In this document: positions 10,906-24,100 of the stretch, one piece after another | Layout: each line of letters opens with the position of its first letter | How positions within the stretch are numbered: position 1 is the first letter of the stretch | NCBI GenBank assembly: GCA_023055505.1 | Contig: JALIRH010000144.1 | Span: forward strand, 646,174 to 710,173 | Source: Callipepla californica brunnescens | Lineage: Eukaryota > Chordata > Aves > Galliformes > Odontophoridae | DNA: 64,000 nt | Direction of reading: 5' to 3' | The notes under the pieces: model-generated | The model's database searches: none | Told to the model about the DNA's origin: nothing | What the model saw: only the letters and a program-made list of their open reading frames with translations | Translations under genes and position numbers: made by a program

Positions 10906-13900
10906 ACCAAACCCCAGGCCTACCCCTTCTCTCACCCTGACACTCGAACCAAACCTCCGCCTAAACCTAACCCTAATATCTAAGCCTAAGCCTAACCCTT
11001 CCAATTGCCCTAGCCCTAACACTAACCCTTTTCCTATACCTAACCCTGACCTCAACCCTGATCCTAACCTTTCCCTAACCCTAACACCAACCCGTAACAT
11101 CATTTGAATCCTAATCCTATTCCAAACCTTAACCCTATCCCAAGGCCTAACCCTACTCTGACCTTTACACTCCAACTAACCCAACCTCGATCAATAAATA
11201 CAAATGGAATCCTAAACCTAAACCTAAACCTAAACCTACTGCTAACACCACAAGTCAGCCTACTTTTCTCCCTAAATCTAATCACAAATCTCAAAAAATC
11301 TTTGTCCCTAACCCTAATCATAAATCCAGTCCAAACTCTGAAACTTTCCCAAAACCTATGCCTATTCCTAACACTTACTCTTACCCTAAGTCTATCCCTA
11401 ACACTAACCCTTCTCCCAGACACAACCCTAAAGCCAACACTAATCCTAACCTAATCTTTATCCTAATCCTAAACCTAATCCTAACTCTTACCCTAATTCT
11501 AACTCTACCCTAACCCTAACTCTGACCCTCAAACCAAACCCACATTTAAGCACAACCCTAATCCCGACACCTAGCATCAGATTACCACAACCCTAACGGA
11601 ACCCTAACCCTAACACTAATGCTAGGACTATCCCAAACCCTAACCCAAGTACTAGACCAAACCATACCCCTATCCCTCACTCTAAAACTAACAACCCTAA
11701 CTAAACTCTAACCGTAACCCTATCCCTAATACTAACACTAATCATCTTTTAAACACCAATGTTATTCCTATTCCTAAACCTTACCCAATCTCCAAATGAA
11801 ATCCAAGGCCGGTGCCTTCTCACACCCTAACGATCAAACCAAACCTACATCTAAACCTAACCCTAAATCCAATCTTTACCCTAAACCATACACTTGCCCT
11901 GGCCTTAACACTAACCCTTTCCCTATACCTAACCCTAACCCTAACCTTAACACTAATTTGAGGCCTATCCCTAGTAGGAACCCAAAACCTAATTGGAATC
12001 TGAATCCTGTTCTTAACCTTAACCCTAACACGACTTAACTCTACTCTGACCCTAAAAGTCAAATGAACCCTACTCCTTACCCTAAACCTCAATCTAAACC
12101 TAAACCTAACCCTAAACCTAAACTTCACAAGAACACTCAACCTAATCCTAGCACTAACCTAAACTAAAACTAAAACAACTTTTTTGCTAACCCTAATCCT
12201 AAATCTAACCCTAACCCCAAAACTCCCCCAAACCTGACCCTAAACCTAATCCACTCCAAAATCCTTACCCTAACCCTAACCCCAAACACCCTAATACTAG
12301 AACTAAAGCAATCCTTCACCCTAACCCTAAAACTAACAATTTAACTTTGACCCTAAAACTCAAATTCACCCTACATACACTTGATGCTACCTAGGTTAGG
12401 GTCAGGCTCAATCTGGGTTTTGTGTTGGGGTCAAAGGGATAGGGTTAGGGTAGAGTTCGAGTTAGGATGAAGGTAATGCTTACAGATATGTTTAGAGAAT
12501 GGAACAGGGTTAGGGTTAAGGTTAGGGTAAGGTTGAAGGTTAGGCTCAGGGACAGATTTAGGGTTAGAGTTTGGGTTCCTTTTAGGTTTAGGGATAGGGT
12601 TAGGGTACGGTTAGGTATTGTACAACGCTAAGTGTTAGCTTCTGGGTAAGGGATAGGGTTAGGGTAAGGGTTAGATTCAGGGTTAGGGTTAGCATTAGCA
12701 TCAGGGTTAGGGTTATGGTAAGAGTTAGGATAGGGAATGGGATACAGTTAGGGTAAGGGTTAGGAATAGGGTTAGGGTTACATTAAGGTTAGGGTTAGTG
12801 TTTGGATCAGGGGTAGGGTTAGGAATAAAGTTAGAGTAAGGGCTAGGATTAGGGTTAGGGTTAGGGTAGGGATACGGTTAGGGTAGAGTTAAGGTTAGGG
12901 TAGGGTTAGGGTTAGGGTAAGGGTTAGGGATAGGGTTAGGGTTAGGGTTAGGGTTAGGGTTAGGTTAGGGTTTGGGTTATGGTAAGAGTTAGGATAGGGA
13001 TTGTGATACGGTTAGGGTAAGGGTTAGGAATAGGGATAGGGTTTGATTAGGGTAAGGGTTATTGTTTGGATTAGGGGTAGGGTTACGAATAAAGTTAGAG
13101 TTAGGGCTAGGATTAGGGTTAGGGTTCGGGATTGGATTAGTGTTAGGGTAAGGAATAAAGTTAGAGTTAGTGTTAGGATTAGGGTTAGGGTAAAGTAGGG
13201 TTAGGGGTAGGGTTAGGGTTAGGGTTAGGGTAGGGTTAGGGTTAGGGTTTGGGTTAGGCTAGGGTTAGGGTAAGGGTAAGGGTTAGGGTTAGGGTTAGGG
13301 TTAGGGTTAGGGTTAGGGTAGGGTTAGGGTAGGGTTAGGGTTAGGATTAGGGTTAGGGTTAGGATTAGGGTTAGGGTTAGGGTTAGGGTAGGGTTAGGGT
13401 TAGGGTTAGGGTTAGGGTTAAATTTATTGTTAGGGTTAGGGTTAGGGTTAGGGTTAGGGTTAGGGCTAGGGTTAGGGTAGGGTTAGGGTTAGGGTTAGGG
13501 TTAGGGTTAGGGTTAGGGTTGGGGTTAGGGTTAGGGTTAGGGTTAGGGTTAGGGTTAGGGTATGCTTAGGGTTAGGGTAAAATTAGGTTTAGGGTTAGTG
13601 TTAGGGTTAGGGTTAAATTTATTGTTAGGTTTAGGGTTAAGGTTAGAGTTAGGGTTAGGGTTGAGGTTAGGGTTAGGGTTAGGGTTAGGGTTAGGGTTAG
13701 GGTTAGGGTTAGGGTTAGGATTAGGGTTAGGGTTAGGGTTAGGGTTAAGGTGAGAGTTAGGGTTAGGGTTAGGGTTAGGGTTAGGTAAGGGTTAGGGTTA
13801 GGGTAAGAATTAGGATAGGGATTGTGATACAGTTAAGGTAAGGGTTAGGAATTAGAGTTAGGGTTAGGGTTAGGATTAGGGTTAGGGTTAGGTTAGGGTT

Positions 13901-14611
13901 AGGGTTAGGGTTAAGGTTAGAGTTAGGGTTAGGGTTAGGTTTAGGGTTAGGTAAGGGTTAGGGTTAGGGTAAGAATTAGGATAGGGATTGTGATACAGTT
14001 AAGGTAAGGGTTAGGAATTAGGGTTAGGGTTATGGTTAGGTTTAGGTTTAGGTTTAGGGTTAGGGTTAGGTTTAGTGTTAGGGTAGGTTAGGGTTAGGGT
14101 ATGGTAGGGTTAGGGTTAGAGTAGGGTAAGGGTTAGCATTAGGTTTAGGGTTAGGGTTAGGGTTAGAGTTAGGTTAGGGCTAGGGTTAGGGTTAGGGTTA
14201 GGGTTAATGTAGTTTAGGGCTAGGGTTAGGGTTAGGGTTAGGATAGGGTTAATGTAGGGTTGGGGTTAGTGCTAGGAATCAATTTGGAGGAAGGAAAAGG
14301 TATAGGAATTGGTTCATTGTTAGCGTTAGTCTTCAGGGTTAGGGTTCGGATTTAGCACTATGTTTCAGGTTCCTTTTAGGTTTAGTGATAAGGATTAGGG
14401 GTACGTTTAGGTATTGTACAATGCTAAGTGTTAGCTTCTGGGTGGGGGTTGGGGTTAGATTAAGGGTGAGGGTTAGGACTAGATTTAGGATTAGGTTTAG
14501 GAATAGGTTTTCTTTGATTGTTAGGGTGAGAGAAAGGTTAGGCCTTGGGTTTGTTTTTGGAATAGTTTTGGGTTTCAGAATAGGAATTGGGTTAGTATTT
14601 GGAATCTGATT
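10803..14611. repeat. Telomere-derived 5.4-kb macrosatellite, copy 3 (partial)
   Basis: The first 3.8 kb of the unit is present, with more differences than between copies 1 and 2: several substitutions near 11285, 11366 and 12383, and length changes in the TTAGGG core, so the shift moves from 5401 to 5407 and then to about 5365. At about 14611 the sequence leaves the order of the other copies and joins words that lie about 1.4 kb further on in them (compare 5255-5310), then diverges. Confidence 0.9.
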
Positions 14612-15105
14612 AAGATAAGGTTTAGGAATAGTAGTAGGTTTGGGTTTTGGATTGGGTTTGGGGTTAGCTTTAGTGCTAGGTTTTGGTTTTGGTTTCGAGT
14701 TAGGTGAGGGTTTTGGTAATCTGATGCTTTGTTCAAGGTTTAGGGTTGGGCTTCCATTTGGGTTTTGGATTAGGATCAGAGTTAGGGATAGCTTGAAGGT
14801 AGAGTTAGGATTCGGGTAATAGCTACAGTGATTCTTATGGAGACGATTTGGGTCAAGGGTAAGTATTAGGCTTAGCTTTAGATTTAGAGTTAGCTTTAGG
14901 TTTAGGATTAGAGTTGTGGTTTTGGTTGGGAGTAGGGTTAGTGCTAGGTTTGAGGTTAGGGTTAGGGTTAGGTTTAGCATTTCAAGTAAGGCTTAGGGTT
15001 ATGCTTAGGTTGAGGTTGAGGGTTAGGTTGTGAGTTAGGGCAAAGATTGTGGATAGGGTAAAGGTTGGAGCTTGGATTAGGTTTCGGGTTAGCAATAGTC
15101 TTAGG
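14612..15105 (+). repeat. Degenerate G-strand telomeric sequence
   Basis: This stretch has diverged TTAGGG-like words (TTTAGG, TTGGGTTT, GTTAGG) related to the distal part of the 5.4-kb unit but not a straight continuation of it. A long minus-strand open frame covering 14339-14980 is composed of the repeat peptide N-P-K-P/T-L-T-L and is not a gene. It ends where the 590-bp satellite begins. Confidence 0.8.
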
Positions 15106-15139
15106 TGTCATTTCTCCTGTAGACAAATCAGGTGTAATT

Positions 15140-18100
15140 CCACTGCTTCGAAATGTTCAGCAAGAAACCGTATAATCAGAGCACCGCAAAAGCCCCCTTT
15201 ACCAAGTAGATCACACCAGCAGCGAGCTTTCTGTTCGAATGGCGCTGATCTGCGAATTCCGATTCTATGGCATCAATCGCGGCTCCTGCCGCTTTTGCCG
15301 CTGAAGAAAGACGAGCGTCATCAAGGTGCCGTGCAATGAATAGCGGCTTCAAGAATCAGCCGGCAGAGGTCCTAATCAAGCAAATCGCGGTTTCCATGTG
15401 AAAGTGACTCCGTTTCAGGAGTTGTAAGTGAATGGAAGCTGAATCCTAACATTAATGGGAGGGTAAGTTTGGATTCTCATTCTGCTCTGCAACTGTATAC
15501 AACGTATGTCTGCATCATTCATTCATCTGCGAGCACGTTTTCATTCTTTTTCTCTGAGCAGTGTTCTTCTCCTTTTTAGTACCTATAGATAATACCGACA
15601 CACCAGTTTTGATGTCGAAGAAACGGATCATTCCGATGTTCATTTGGAACGGTATGATATTCAGAGCTAAAGAAGTCAAATAGTAGCGTTGAATACGTCA
15701 AGCTGTTTTTTCTACCAAATGCATTGTGTGATTCAACCGCTTCGAAATGTTCCCCAAAAACACTGTCATCGGAGCATTGCAAAAGCCTTCTTTAAAAAGC
15801 AGAGCAAAACGGCTGCGAGCTTTCTATTTGAAACGAGAAGAACTGCGTATCAGGCTCGAATCGCATCAATCGCGGCTATTGCTGCTTTTGCCGCTGAAGA
15901 AAGACGCCAATAAAACGACAGACGTGCACTGAATAGCGGCATCAATAATTGCCGGTTGCGGTCAAATTTCATCCAATCACGTCTAACACGTGAAAGTGAC
16001 TCCGTTTCAGGAGTTGTAAGAGAATGCATGCTGGATCCCAAACTTAGTGGGAGGGAAAGATTTGATTCTCGTGTGTGATTCTACCGCTTCTAAATGTTCC
16101 TCATAAAACCTTGTCACTGGAGCTTCGTAATGGCTCCCTTTAAGAAGCAGAGCAAAGCGGCCGAGAGTTTGATGCTCGAACAGCGCTTAGCCGCGGATTC
16201 CCATTCAATCGCATCAATCGCGGCTCCTGCTGCTCTTGCCGCTGAAGAAAGACGCCAGTCAGACAGCAGCAGTGCACTGAATCGCGGCTTTTCAATAATC
16301 AGCCGGTAGCGGTCCTAATCCAGCAAATCGCGGTTTACACGTGAAAGTGACGCCGTTTCTGGAGTTGTAAGAAAATGTGTGCTGGATCCCAGTGTCAATA
16401 GGAGGGAAAGTTTTGATTCTCATTCTGCTCTGCTACTGAATGCAATGTAAGCCTGCATCATTCATTCATCTGCGAGCACGTTTTCATTCTTTTCTTCTAC
16501 CAGTGTTGGTATCGTTTTTACTTCCACAATCTACCACATTCACTTCAATTTTCTTACAATACACGTGGATCGTTCTCATTTTCTCTCAAAAAGGTATGTT
16601 TTTCAGAACTATGGAAGCAATGGAGAGGAGTTAAGTACGAAAATTTAATTCTCCCAATGGTATGTGTGATTCTACAGCTTCTAAATGTTCCTCATAAAAC
16701 CTTGTCACCGGAGCATCGGAATAGCCCCATTTAAGAAGCAGTGCAAAGCGGCCGAGAGTTTGATGCTCGAACCGCGCTTAGCCGCGGATTCCCATTCACT
16801 CGCATCAATCGCGGCTCCTGCTGCTTTTGCCGCTGAAGAAAGACGCCAGTCAGACGGCAGCAGTGCACTGAATCGCGGCTTTTCAATAATCAGCCGGTAG
16901 CGTTCCTACTCCAACAAATCGCGGTTTACATGTGAAAGTGACTCGGTTTCATGAGTTGTAAGAGAATGGATGCCTGATCCCAGTGTTAGTGAGAGGGAAA
17001 GTTATGATTCTCATTCTGCACTGCTACTGAATGCAACGTATGCCTGCATCATTCATTCATCTGCGAGCAAGTTTTCATTCTTTTCTCTGAGCAGTCTTGT
17101 TACCTTTTTTAGCACCTCTAGTCACACAAGTTTTTATTGCCAAACAAACGGACAATTCCGATTGTCATTTGCAACGGTATGATATTCAGAGCTGAGGAAG
17201 TGAAATAGAAGCGTTAAGTACGTCAAGCTGTTTCTTCTACCAAATGTATGTTTGATTCCACCTCTTCTAAGTGTTCCCCAAAAGCACTGTCAGTGGAGCG
17301 TTGCAAAAGCCACTTTTAACAAGCAAAGCAAACCGGCAGCGTGTTAATGTTCGAACCGCGAAGAACCGCGTCTCAGGCTCGAATCGCATCAATCGGGGCT
17401 ACTGCTGCTTTTGCCGCTGAAGAAAGACACCAGTCAGACGGCAGCAGTGCACTGAATCGCGGCTTTTCAAAAATCAGCCGGTAGCGGTCCTATTCCAACA
17501 ATTCGCGGTTTACACGTGAAAGTGACTCGGTTTCTGGAGTTGGAAGAGAATGTGTGCTGGATCCCAGTGTTAATGGGAAGGAAAGTTTTGATTCTCATTC
17601 TGCTCTGCTACTGAATGCAACGTATGTCTGCATCGTTCATTCATCTGCGAGCACGTTTTCCTTCTTTTCTCTGACCAGTGCTGTTATCCTTTTTACTTCC
17701 TCAATCTAACACATTCACTTCAATTTTCTTACAATACCCGCGGATCTTTCTCATTCTCTCTCAAAAAGGTATGTTTTTCAGAACTATGGAAGCAATGGAG
17801 AGGCGTTAAGTACGGAAAGCTGGTTCCTCTCCCAAAGGCGTGTGTGATACCACCGCTTCTAAGGGTTCCCCAGAAAACCTTGTCACCGGAGCATCGGAAT
17901 AGCCCCCTTTAGAAGCAGAGAAAAAGCGGCAGAGAATTTGATGCTCGAACCGCGCTTAGCCGCGGATTCCCATTCAATCGCACCAGTCGCGGCTCCTGCT
18001 GCTTTTGCCGCTGAAGAAAGACGCTAGTCAGCCGGTAAAAGTGCACGGAATCGCGGCTTCAGTAATCAGCCGGTAGCGGTTCTTCTCCAACAAATCGCGG

Positions 18101-21100
18101 TTTACACGTGAAAGTGACTCGGTTTCAGGAGTTGTATGTGTATGTATGCTGCATCCCAATGTTAGTGGGAGGGAAAGTTTTGATTCTCATTCTGCTCTAC
18201 TACTGAATGCAACGTATGTCTGAATCGTTCATTCATCTGCGAGCACGTTTTCATTCTTTTCTCTGACCAGTGCTGTTATCCGTTTTACTTCCTTAATCTA
18301 ACACATTCACTTCAATTTTCTTACAATACCCGCGGATCTTTCTCATTCTCTCTCAAAAAGGGATGTTTTTCAGAACTATGGAAGCAATGGAGAGGCGTTA
18401 AGTACGGAAAGCTGGTTCCTCTCCCAAAGACGTGTGTGATTCTACAGCTTCTAAATGTTCCCCAGAAAACCTTGTCACCGGAGCATCGGAATAGCCCCCT
18501 TTAAGAAGCAGAGAAAAAGCGGCCGAGAGTTTGATGCTCGAACCGCACTTAGCCGCGGATTTCAATTCAATCGCACCAGTCGCGGCTCCTGCTGCTTTTG
18601 CCGCTGAAGAAAGACGCTAGTCAGCCGGTAAAAGTGCACTGAATCGCGGCTTCAGTAATCAGCCGGTAGCGGTTCTTCTCCAACAAATCGCGGTTTACAC
18701 GTGAAAGTGACTCCGTTTCAGGACTTGTATGTGTATGTATGCTGCATCCCAATGTTAGTGGGAGGGAAAGTTTTGATTCTCATTCTGCTCTACTACTGAA
18801 TGCAACCTATGTCTGCATCGTTCATTCATCTGCGAGCACGTTTTCATTCTTTTCTCTGACCAGTGCTCTTATCCTTTTTACTTACTTAATCTAATACACT
18901 CACTTGAATTTTCTTACAATACCGGCGGATCTTTCTCATTCTCTCTCAAATAGGTATGTTTTTCAGAACTATGAAAGCAATGGAGAGACGTTAAGTACGG
19001 AAAGCTGGTTCCTCTCCCAAAGGTGTGTGTGATTCTACCGCTTCTAACTGTTCCCCAGAAAACCTTGTCACCGGAGCATCGGAATAGCCCCCTTTAAGAA
19101 GCAGAGAAAAAGCGGCCGAGAATTTGATGCTCGAACCGCGCTTAGCCGCGGATTCCGATTCAACCGCACCAATCGCGGCTCCTGCTGCTTTTGCCGCTGA
19201 AGAAAGACGCCAGTCAGCCGGTAAAAGTGCACTGAATCGCGGCATCAATAATCAGCCGGTAGCGGTTCTATTCAAACAAATCGCGGTTTACACGTGAAAG
19301 TGACTCCGTTTCAGGAGCTGTAAGTGTATGTATGCTGCATCCCAATTTTAGTGGGAGGGAAAGTTTTGATTCTCATTCTGCTCTGCTACAGAATACAACG
19401 TATATCTGCATTGTTCATTCATCTACGAGCACGTTTTCATTCTTTACTCTGACCAGTGTTGTTATTCTTTTTCGTACTTCTAGTTAATACATGGAAAAAC
19501 TTTTTCTTGTCGAACACAAGTATCTTTCGATTCTCTTTTGCAAAAGTATGGTATTCAGAGATAAAGAAGCAAAAGAAAAAAGTTTATTACGGAAAGCTGT
19601 TTCTTCTACTAATTGCATTGTGTGATTGCACCGCTTCTAAATGTTCCCCAAAAACACTGTCATCTGAGCATTGCAAAAGCTCCCTTTAACAAACATAGCA
19701 AACCGGCAGCGAGCTAATGTTCGAACCGCGGAAAACCGTGAATCATGTTCGAATCGCATCAATCGCGGCTCCTGCTGCTTTTGCCGCTGAAGAAAGAAGC
19801 CAGTCAGTTGAAAGACGTGCACTGAATTGCGTCTTCAGTAATCAGCCGGTAGCGGTTCTATTCCAACAAATCGCGGTTGAAACCTGAAAGTGACTCCAAT
19901 TCTGGTGTTGTAAGTGAATGGATGCTGGATCCAAGTGTTAGTGAGAGGGAAAGTTTTGATTCTCATTCTGCTCTGCTACTGAATGCAACGTATGTCTGCA
20001 TCATTCATTCATCTACGAGCACGTTTTCATTCTTTTCTCTGACCAGTCTTGTTATTCCTTTTCCTACCTCTAGTTAATATCGTCACACAAGTTTTTACTT
20101 GCCAAACAAAAAATTCATTCCCTTTTTCTTTTGGAACGGTATGGTATTCAGAGCTAAAAAGTCCAATAGTAGCGTTCAGTACGTCAAGCTGTTTCTTCTA
20201 CCAAACGCAAGTTTGATTCACCACTTCTAAGTGTTCCCCAAAAACACTGTCAGCGGAGCGTTGCAAAAGCCACTTTTAACAAGCAAAGCAAACCGGCAGC
20301 GTGTTAATGTTCGAACCGCGAAGAACCGCGTCTCAGGCTCGAATCGCATCAATCGCGGCTACTGCTGCTTTTGCCGCTGAAGAAAGACGCCAGTCAGACA
20401 GCAGCAGTGTACTGAATCGCGGCTTTTCAAAAATCAGCGGTAGCGGTCTAATTCCAACAATTCGCGGTTTACACGTGAAAGTGACTCGGTTTCAGGAGTT
20501 GGAAGAGAATGTGTGCTGGATCCCATTGTTAATGGGAAGGAATTGTTTGATTCTCATTCTGCTCTGCTACTGAATGCAACGTATGTCTGCATCGTTCATT
20601 CATCTGCGAGCACGTTTTCATTCTTTTCTCTGACCAGTGCTCTTATCCTTTTTCCTTCCTTAATCTAATACACTCACTTGAATTTTCTTACAATACCGGC
20701 GGATCTTTCTCATTCTCTCTCAAAAAGGTATGTTTTTCAGAACTATGAAAGCAATGGAGAGACGTTAAGTACGGAAAGATAATTCCTCTCCCAAAGGTGT
20801 GTGTGATTCTACCGCTTCTAACTGTTCCCCAGAAAACCTTGTCACCGGAGCATCGGAATAGCTCCTTTAAGAAGCAGAGAAAAAGCGGCAGAGAATTTGA
20901 TGCTCGAACCGCGCTTAGCCGCGGATTCCGATTCAATCGCACCAGTCGCGGCTCCTGCTGCTTTTGCCGCTGAAGAAAGACGCCAGTCAGCCGGCTGCCG
21001 TTCATTGAATCGCGGCATCAATAATCAGCCGGTAGCGGTTCTTCTCCAACAAATCGCGGTTTACACGTGAATGTGACTCCTTTTCAGAAGTTGTAAGTGT

Positions 21101-24100
21101 ATGTATGCTGCATCCCAATTCTAGTGGGAGGGAAAGTTTTGATTCTCATTCTGCTCTGCTACTGAATGCAACCTATGTCTGCATCGTTCATTCATCTACG
21201 AGCACGTTTTCATTCTTTACTCTGACCAGTGTTGTTATTCTTTTTCGTACTTCTAGTTAATACATGGAAAAACTTTTTCTTGTCGAACACAAGTATCTTT
21301 CGATTCTCTTTTGCAAAAGTATGGTATTCAGAGATAAAGAAGCAAAAGAGAAACGTTTATTACGGAAAGCTGTTTCTTCTACTAATTGCATTGTGTGATT
21401 GCACCGCTTCTAAATGTTCCCCAAAAACACTGTCATCTGAGCATTGCAAAAGCTCCCTTTAACAAACATAGCAAAAAGGCAACGTGCTAATATTCGAACC
21501 GCGGAAAACCGTGAATCATGTTCGAATCGCATCAATCGCGGCTCCTGCTGCTTTTGCCGCTGAAGAAAGAAGCCAGTCAGTTGAAAGACGTGCACTGAAT
21601 TGCGTCTTCAGTAATCAGCCGGTAGCGGTTCTATTCCAACAAATCGCGGTTGAAACCTGAAAGTGACTCCAATTCTGGTGTTGTAAGTGAATGGATGCTG
21701 GATCCCAGTGTCAGTGAGAGGGAAAGTTTTGATTCTCATTCTGCTCTACTACTGAATGCAACGTATGTCTGCATCATTCATTCATCTACGAGCACGTTTT
21801 CATTCCTTTCTCTGACCAGTCTTGTTATTCCTTTTCCTACCTCTAGTTAATATCGTCACACAAGTTTTTCTTGCGAAACAAACAATTCATTCCCTTTTTC
21901 TTTTGGAACGGTATGGTATTCAGAGCTAAAAAGTCAAATAGTAGCGTTAAGTACGTTAAACTTTTTCTTCTACCAAATGTATGTTTGATTCCACCTCTTC
22001 TAAGTGTTCCCCAAAAGCACTGTCAGTGGAGCGTTGCAAAAGCCACTTTTAACAAGCAAAGCAAACCGGCAGCGTGTTAATGTTCGAACCGCGAAGAACC
22101 GCGTCTCAGGCTCGAATCGCATCAATCGCGGCTACTGCTGCTTTTGCCGCTGAAGAAAGACGCCAGTCAGACAGCAGCAGTGTACTGAATCGCGGCTTTT
22201 CAAAAATCAGCGGTAGCGGTCTAATTCCAACAATTCGCGGTTTACACGTGAAAGTGACTCGGTTTCAGGAGTTGGAAGAGAATGTGTGCTGGATCCCATT
22301 GTTAATGGGAAGGAATTGTTTGATTCTCATTCTGCTCTGCTACTGAATGCAACGTATGTCTGCATCGTTCATTCATCTGCGAGCACGTTTTCATTCTTTT
22401 CTCTGACCAGTGCTCTTATCCTTTTTCCTTCCTTAATCTAATACACTCACTTGAATTTTCTTACAATACCGGCGGATCTTTCTCATTCTCTCTCAAAAAG
22501 GTATGTTTTTCAGAACTATGAAAGCAATGGAGAGACGTTAAGTACGGAAAGATAATTCCTCTCCCAAAGGTGTGTGTGATTCTACCGCTTCTAACTGTTC
22601 CCCAGAAAACCTTGTCACCGGAGCATCGGAATAGCTCCTTTAAGAAGCAGAGAAAAAGCGGCAGAGAATTTGATGCTCGAACCGCGCTTAGCCGCGGATT
22701 CCGATTCAATCGCACCAGTCGCGGCTCCTGCTGCTTTTGCCGCTGAAGAAAGACGCCAGTCAGCCGGCTGCCGTTCATTGAATCGCGGCATCAATAATCA
22801 GCCGGTAGCGGTTCTTCTCCAACAAATCGCGGTTTACACGTGAATGTGACTCCTTTTCAGAAGTTGTAAGTGTATGTATGCTGCATCCCAATTCTAGTGG
22901 GAGGGAAAGTTTTGATTCTCATTCTGCTCTGCTACTGAATGCAACCTATGTCTGCATCGTTCATTCATCTACGAGCACGTTTTCATTCTTTACTCTGACC
23001 AGTGTTGTTATTCTTTTTCGTACTTCTAGTTAATACATGGAAAAACTTTTTCTTGTCGAACACAAGTATCTTTCGATTCTCTTTTGCAAAAGTATGGTAT
23101 TCAGAGATAAAGAAGCAAAAGAGAAACGTTTATTACGGAAAGCTGTTTCTTCTACTAATTGCATTGTGTGATTGCACCGCTTCTAAATGTTCCCCAAAAA
23201 CACTGTCATCTGAGCATTGCAAAAGCTCCCTTTAACAAACATAGCAAAAAGGCAACGTGCTAATATTCGAACCGCGGAAAACCGTGAATCATGTTCGAAT
23301 CGCATCAATCGCGGCTCCTGCTGCTTTTGCCGCTGAAGAAAGAAGCCAGTCAGTTGAAAGACGTGCACTGAATTGCGTCTTCAGTAATCAGCCGGTAGCG
23401 GTTCTATTCCAACAAATCGCGGTTGAAACCTGAAAGTGACTCCAATTCTGGTGTTGTAAGTGAATGGATGCTGGATCCCAGTGTCAGTGAGAGGGAAAGT
23501 TTTGATTCTCATTCTGCTCTACTACTGAATGCAACGTATGTCTGCATCATTCATTCATCTACGAGCACGTTTTCATTCCTTTCTCTGACCAGTCTTGTTA
23601 TTCCTTTTCCTACCTCTAGTTAATATCGTCACACAAGTTTTTCTTGCGAAACAAACAATTCATTCCCTTTTTCTTTTGGAACGGTATGGTATTCAGAGCT
23701 AAAATGTCAAATAGTAGCGTTAAGTACGTTAAACTTTTTCTTCTACCAAATGTATGTTTGATTCCACCTCTTCTAAGTGTTCCCCAAAAGCACTGTCAGT
23801 GGAGCGTTGCAAAAGCCACTTTTAACAAGCAAAGCAAACCGGCAGCGTGTTAATGTTCGAACCGCGAAGAACCGCGTCTCAGGCTCGAATCGCATCAATC
23901 GCGGCTACTGCTGCTTTTGCCGCTGAAGAAAGACGCCAGTCAGGCGGCAGCAGTGCACTGAATCGCGGCTTTTCAAAAATCAGCCGGTAGCGGTCCTATT
24001 GCAACAATTCGCGGTTTACACGTGAAAGTGACTCGGTTTCTGGAGTTGGAAGAGAATGTGTGCTGGATCCCAGTGTTAATGGGAAGGAAAGTTTTGATTC

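Noticed and set aside
14339..14980. 213-residue minus-strand open frame
   Set aside because: It is made of the peptide produced by degenerate CCCTAA repeats (L-T-L, N-P-K-P). It has no domain, and similar frames occur on both strands of every telomeric block.
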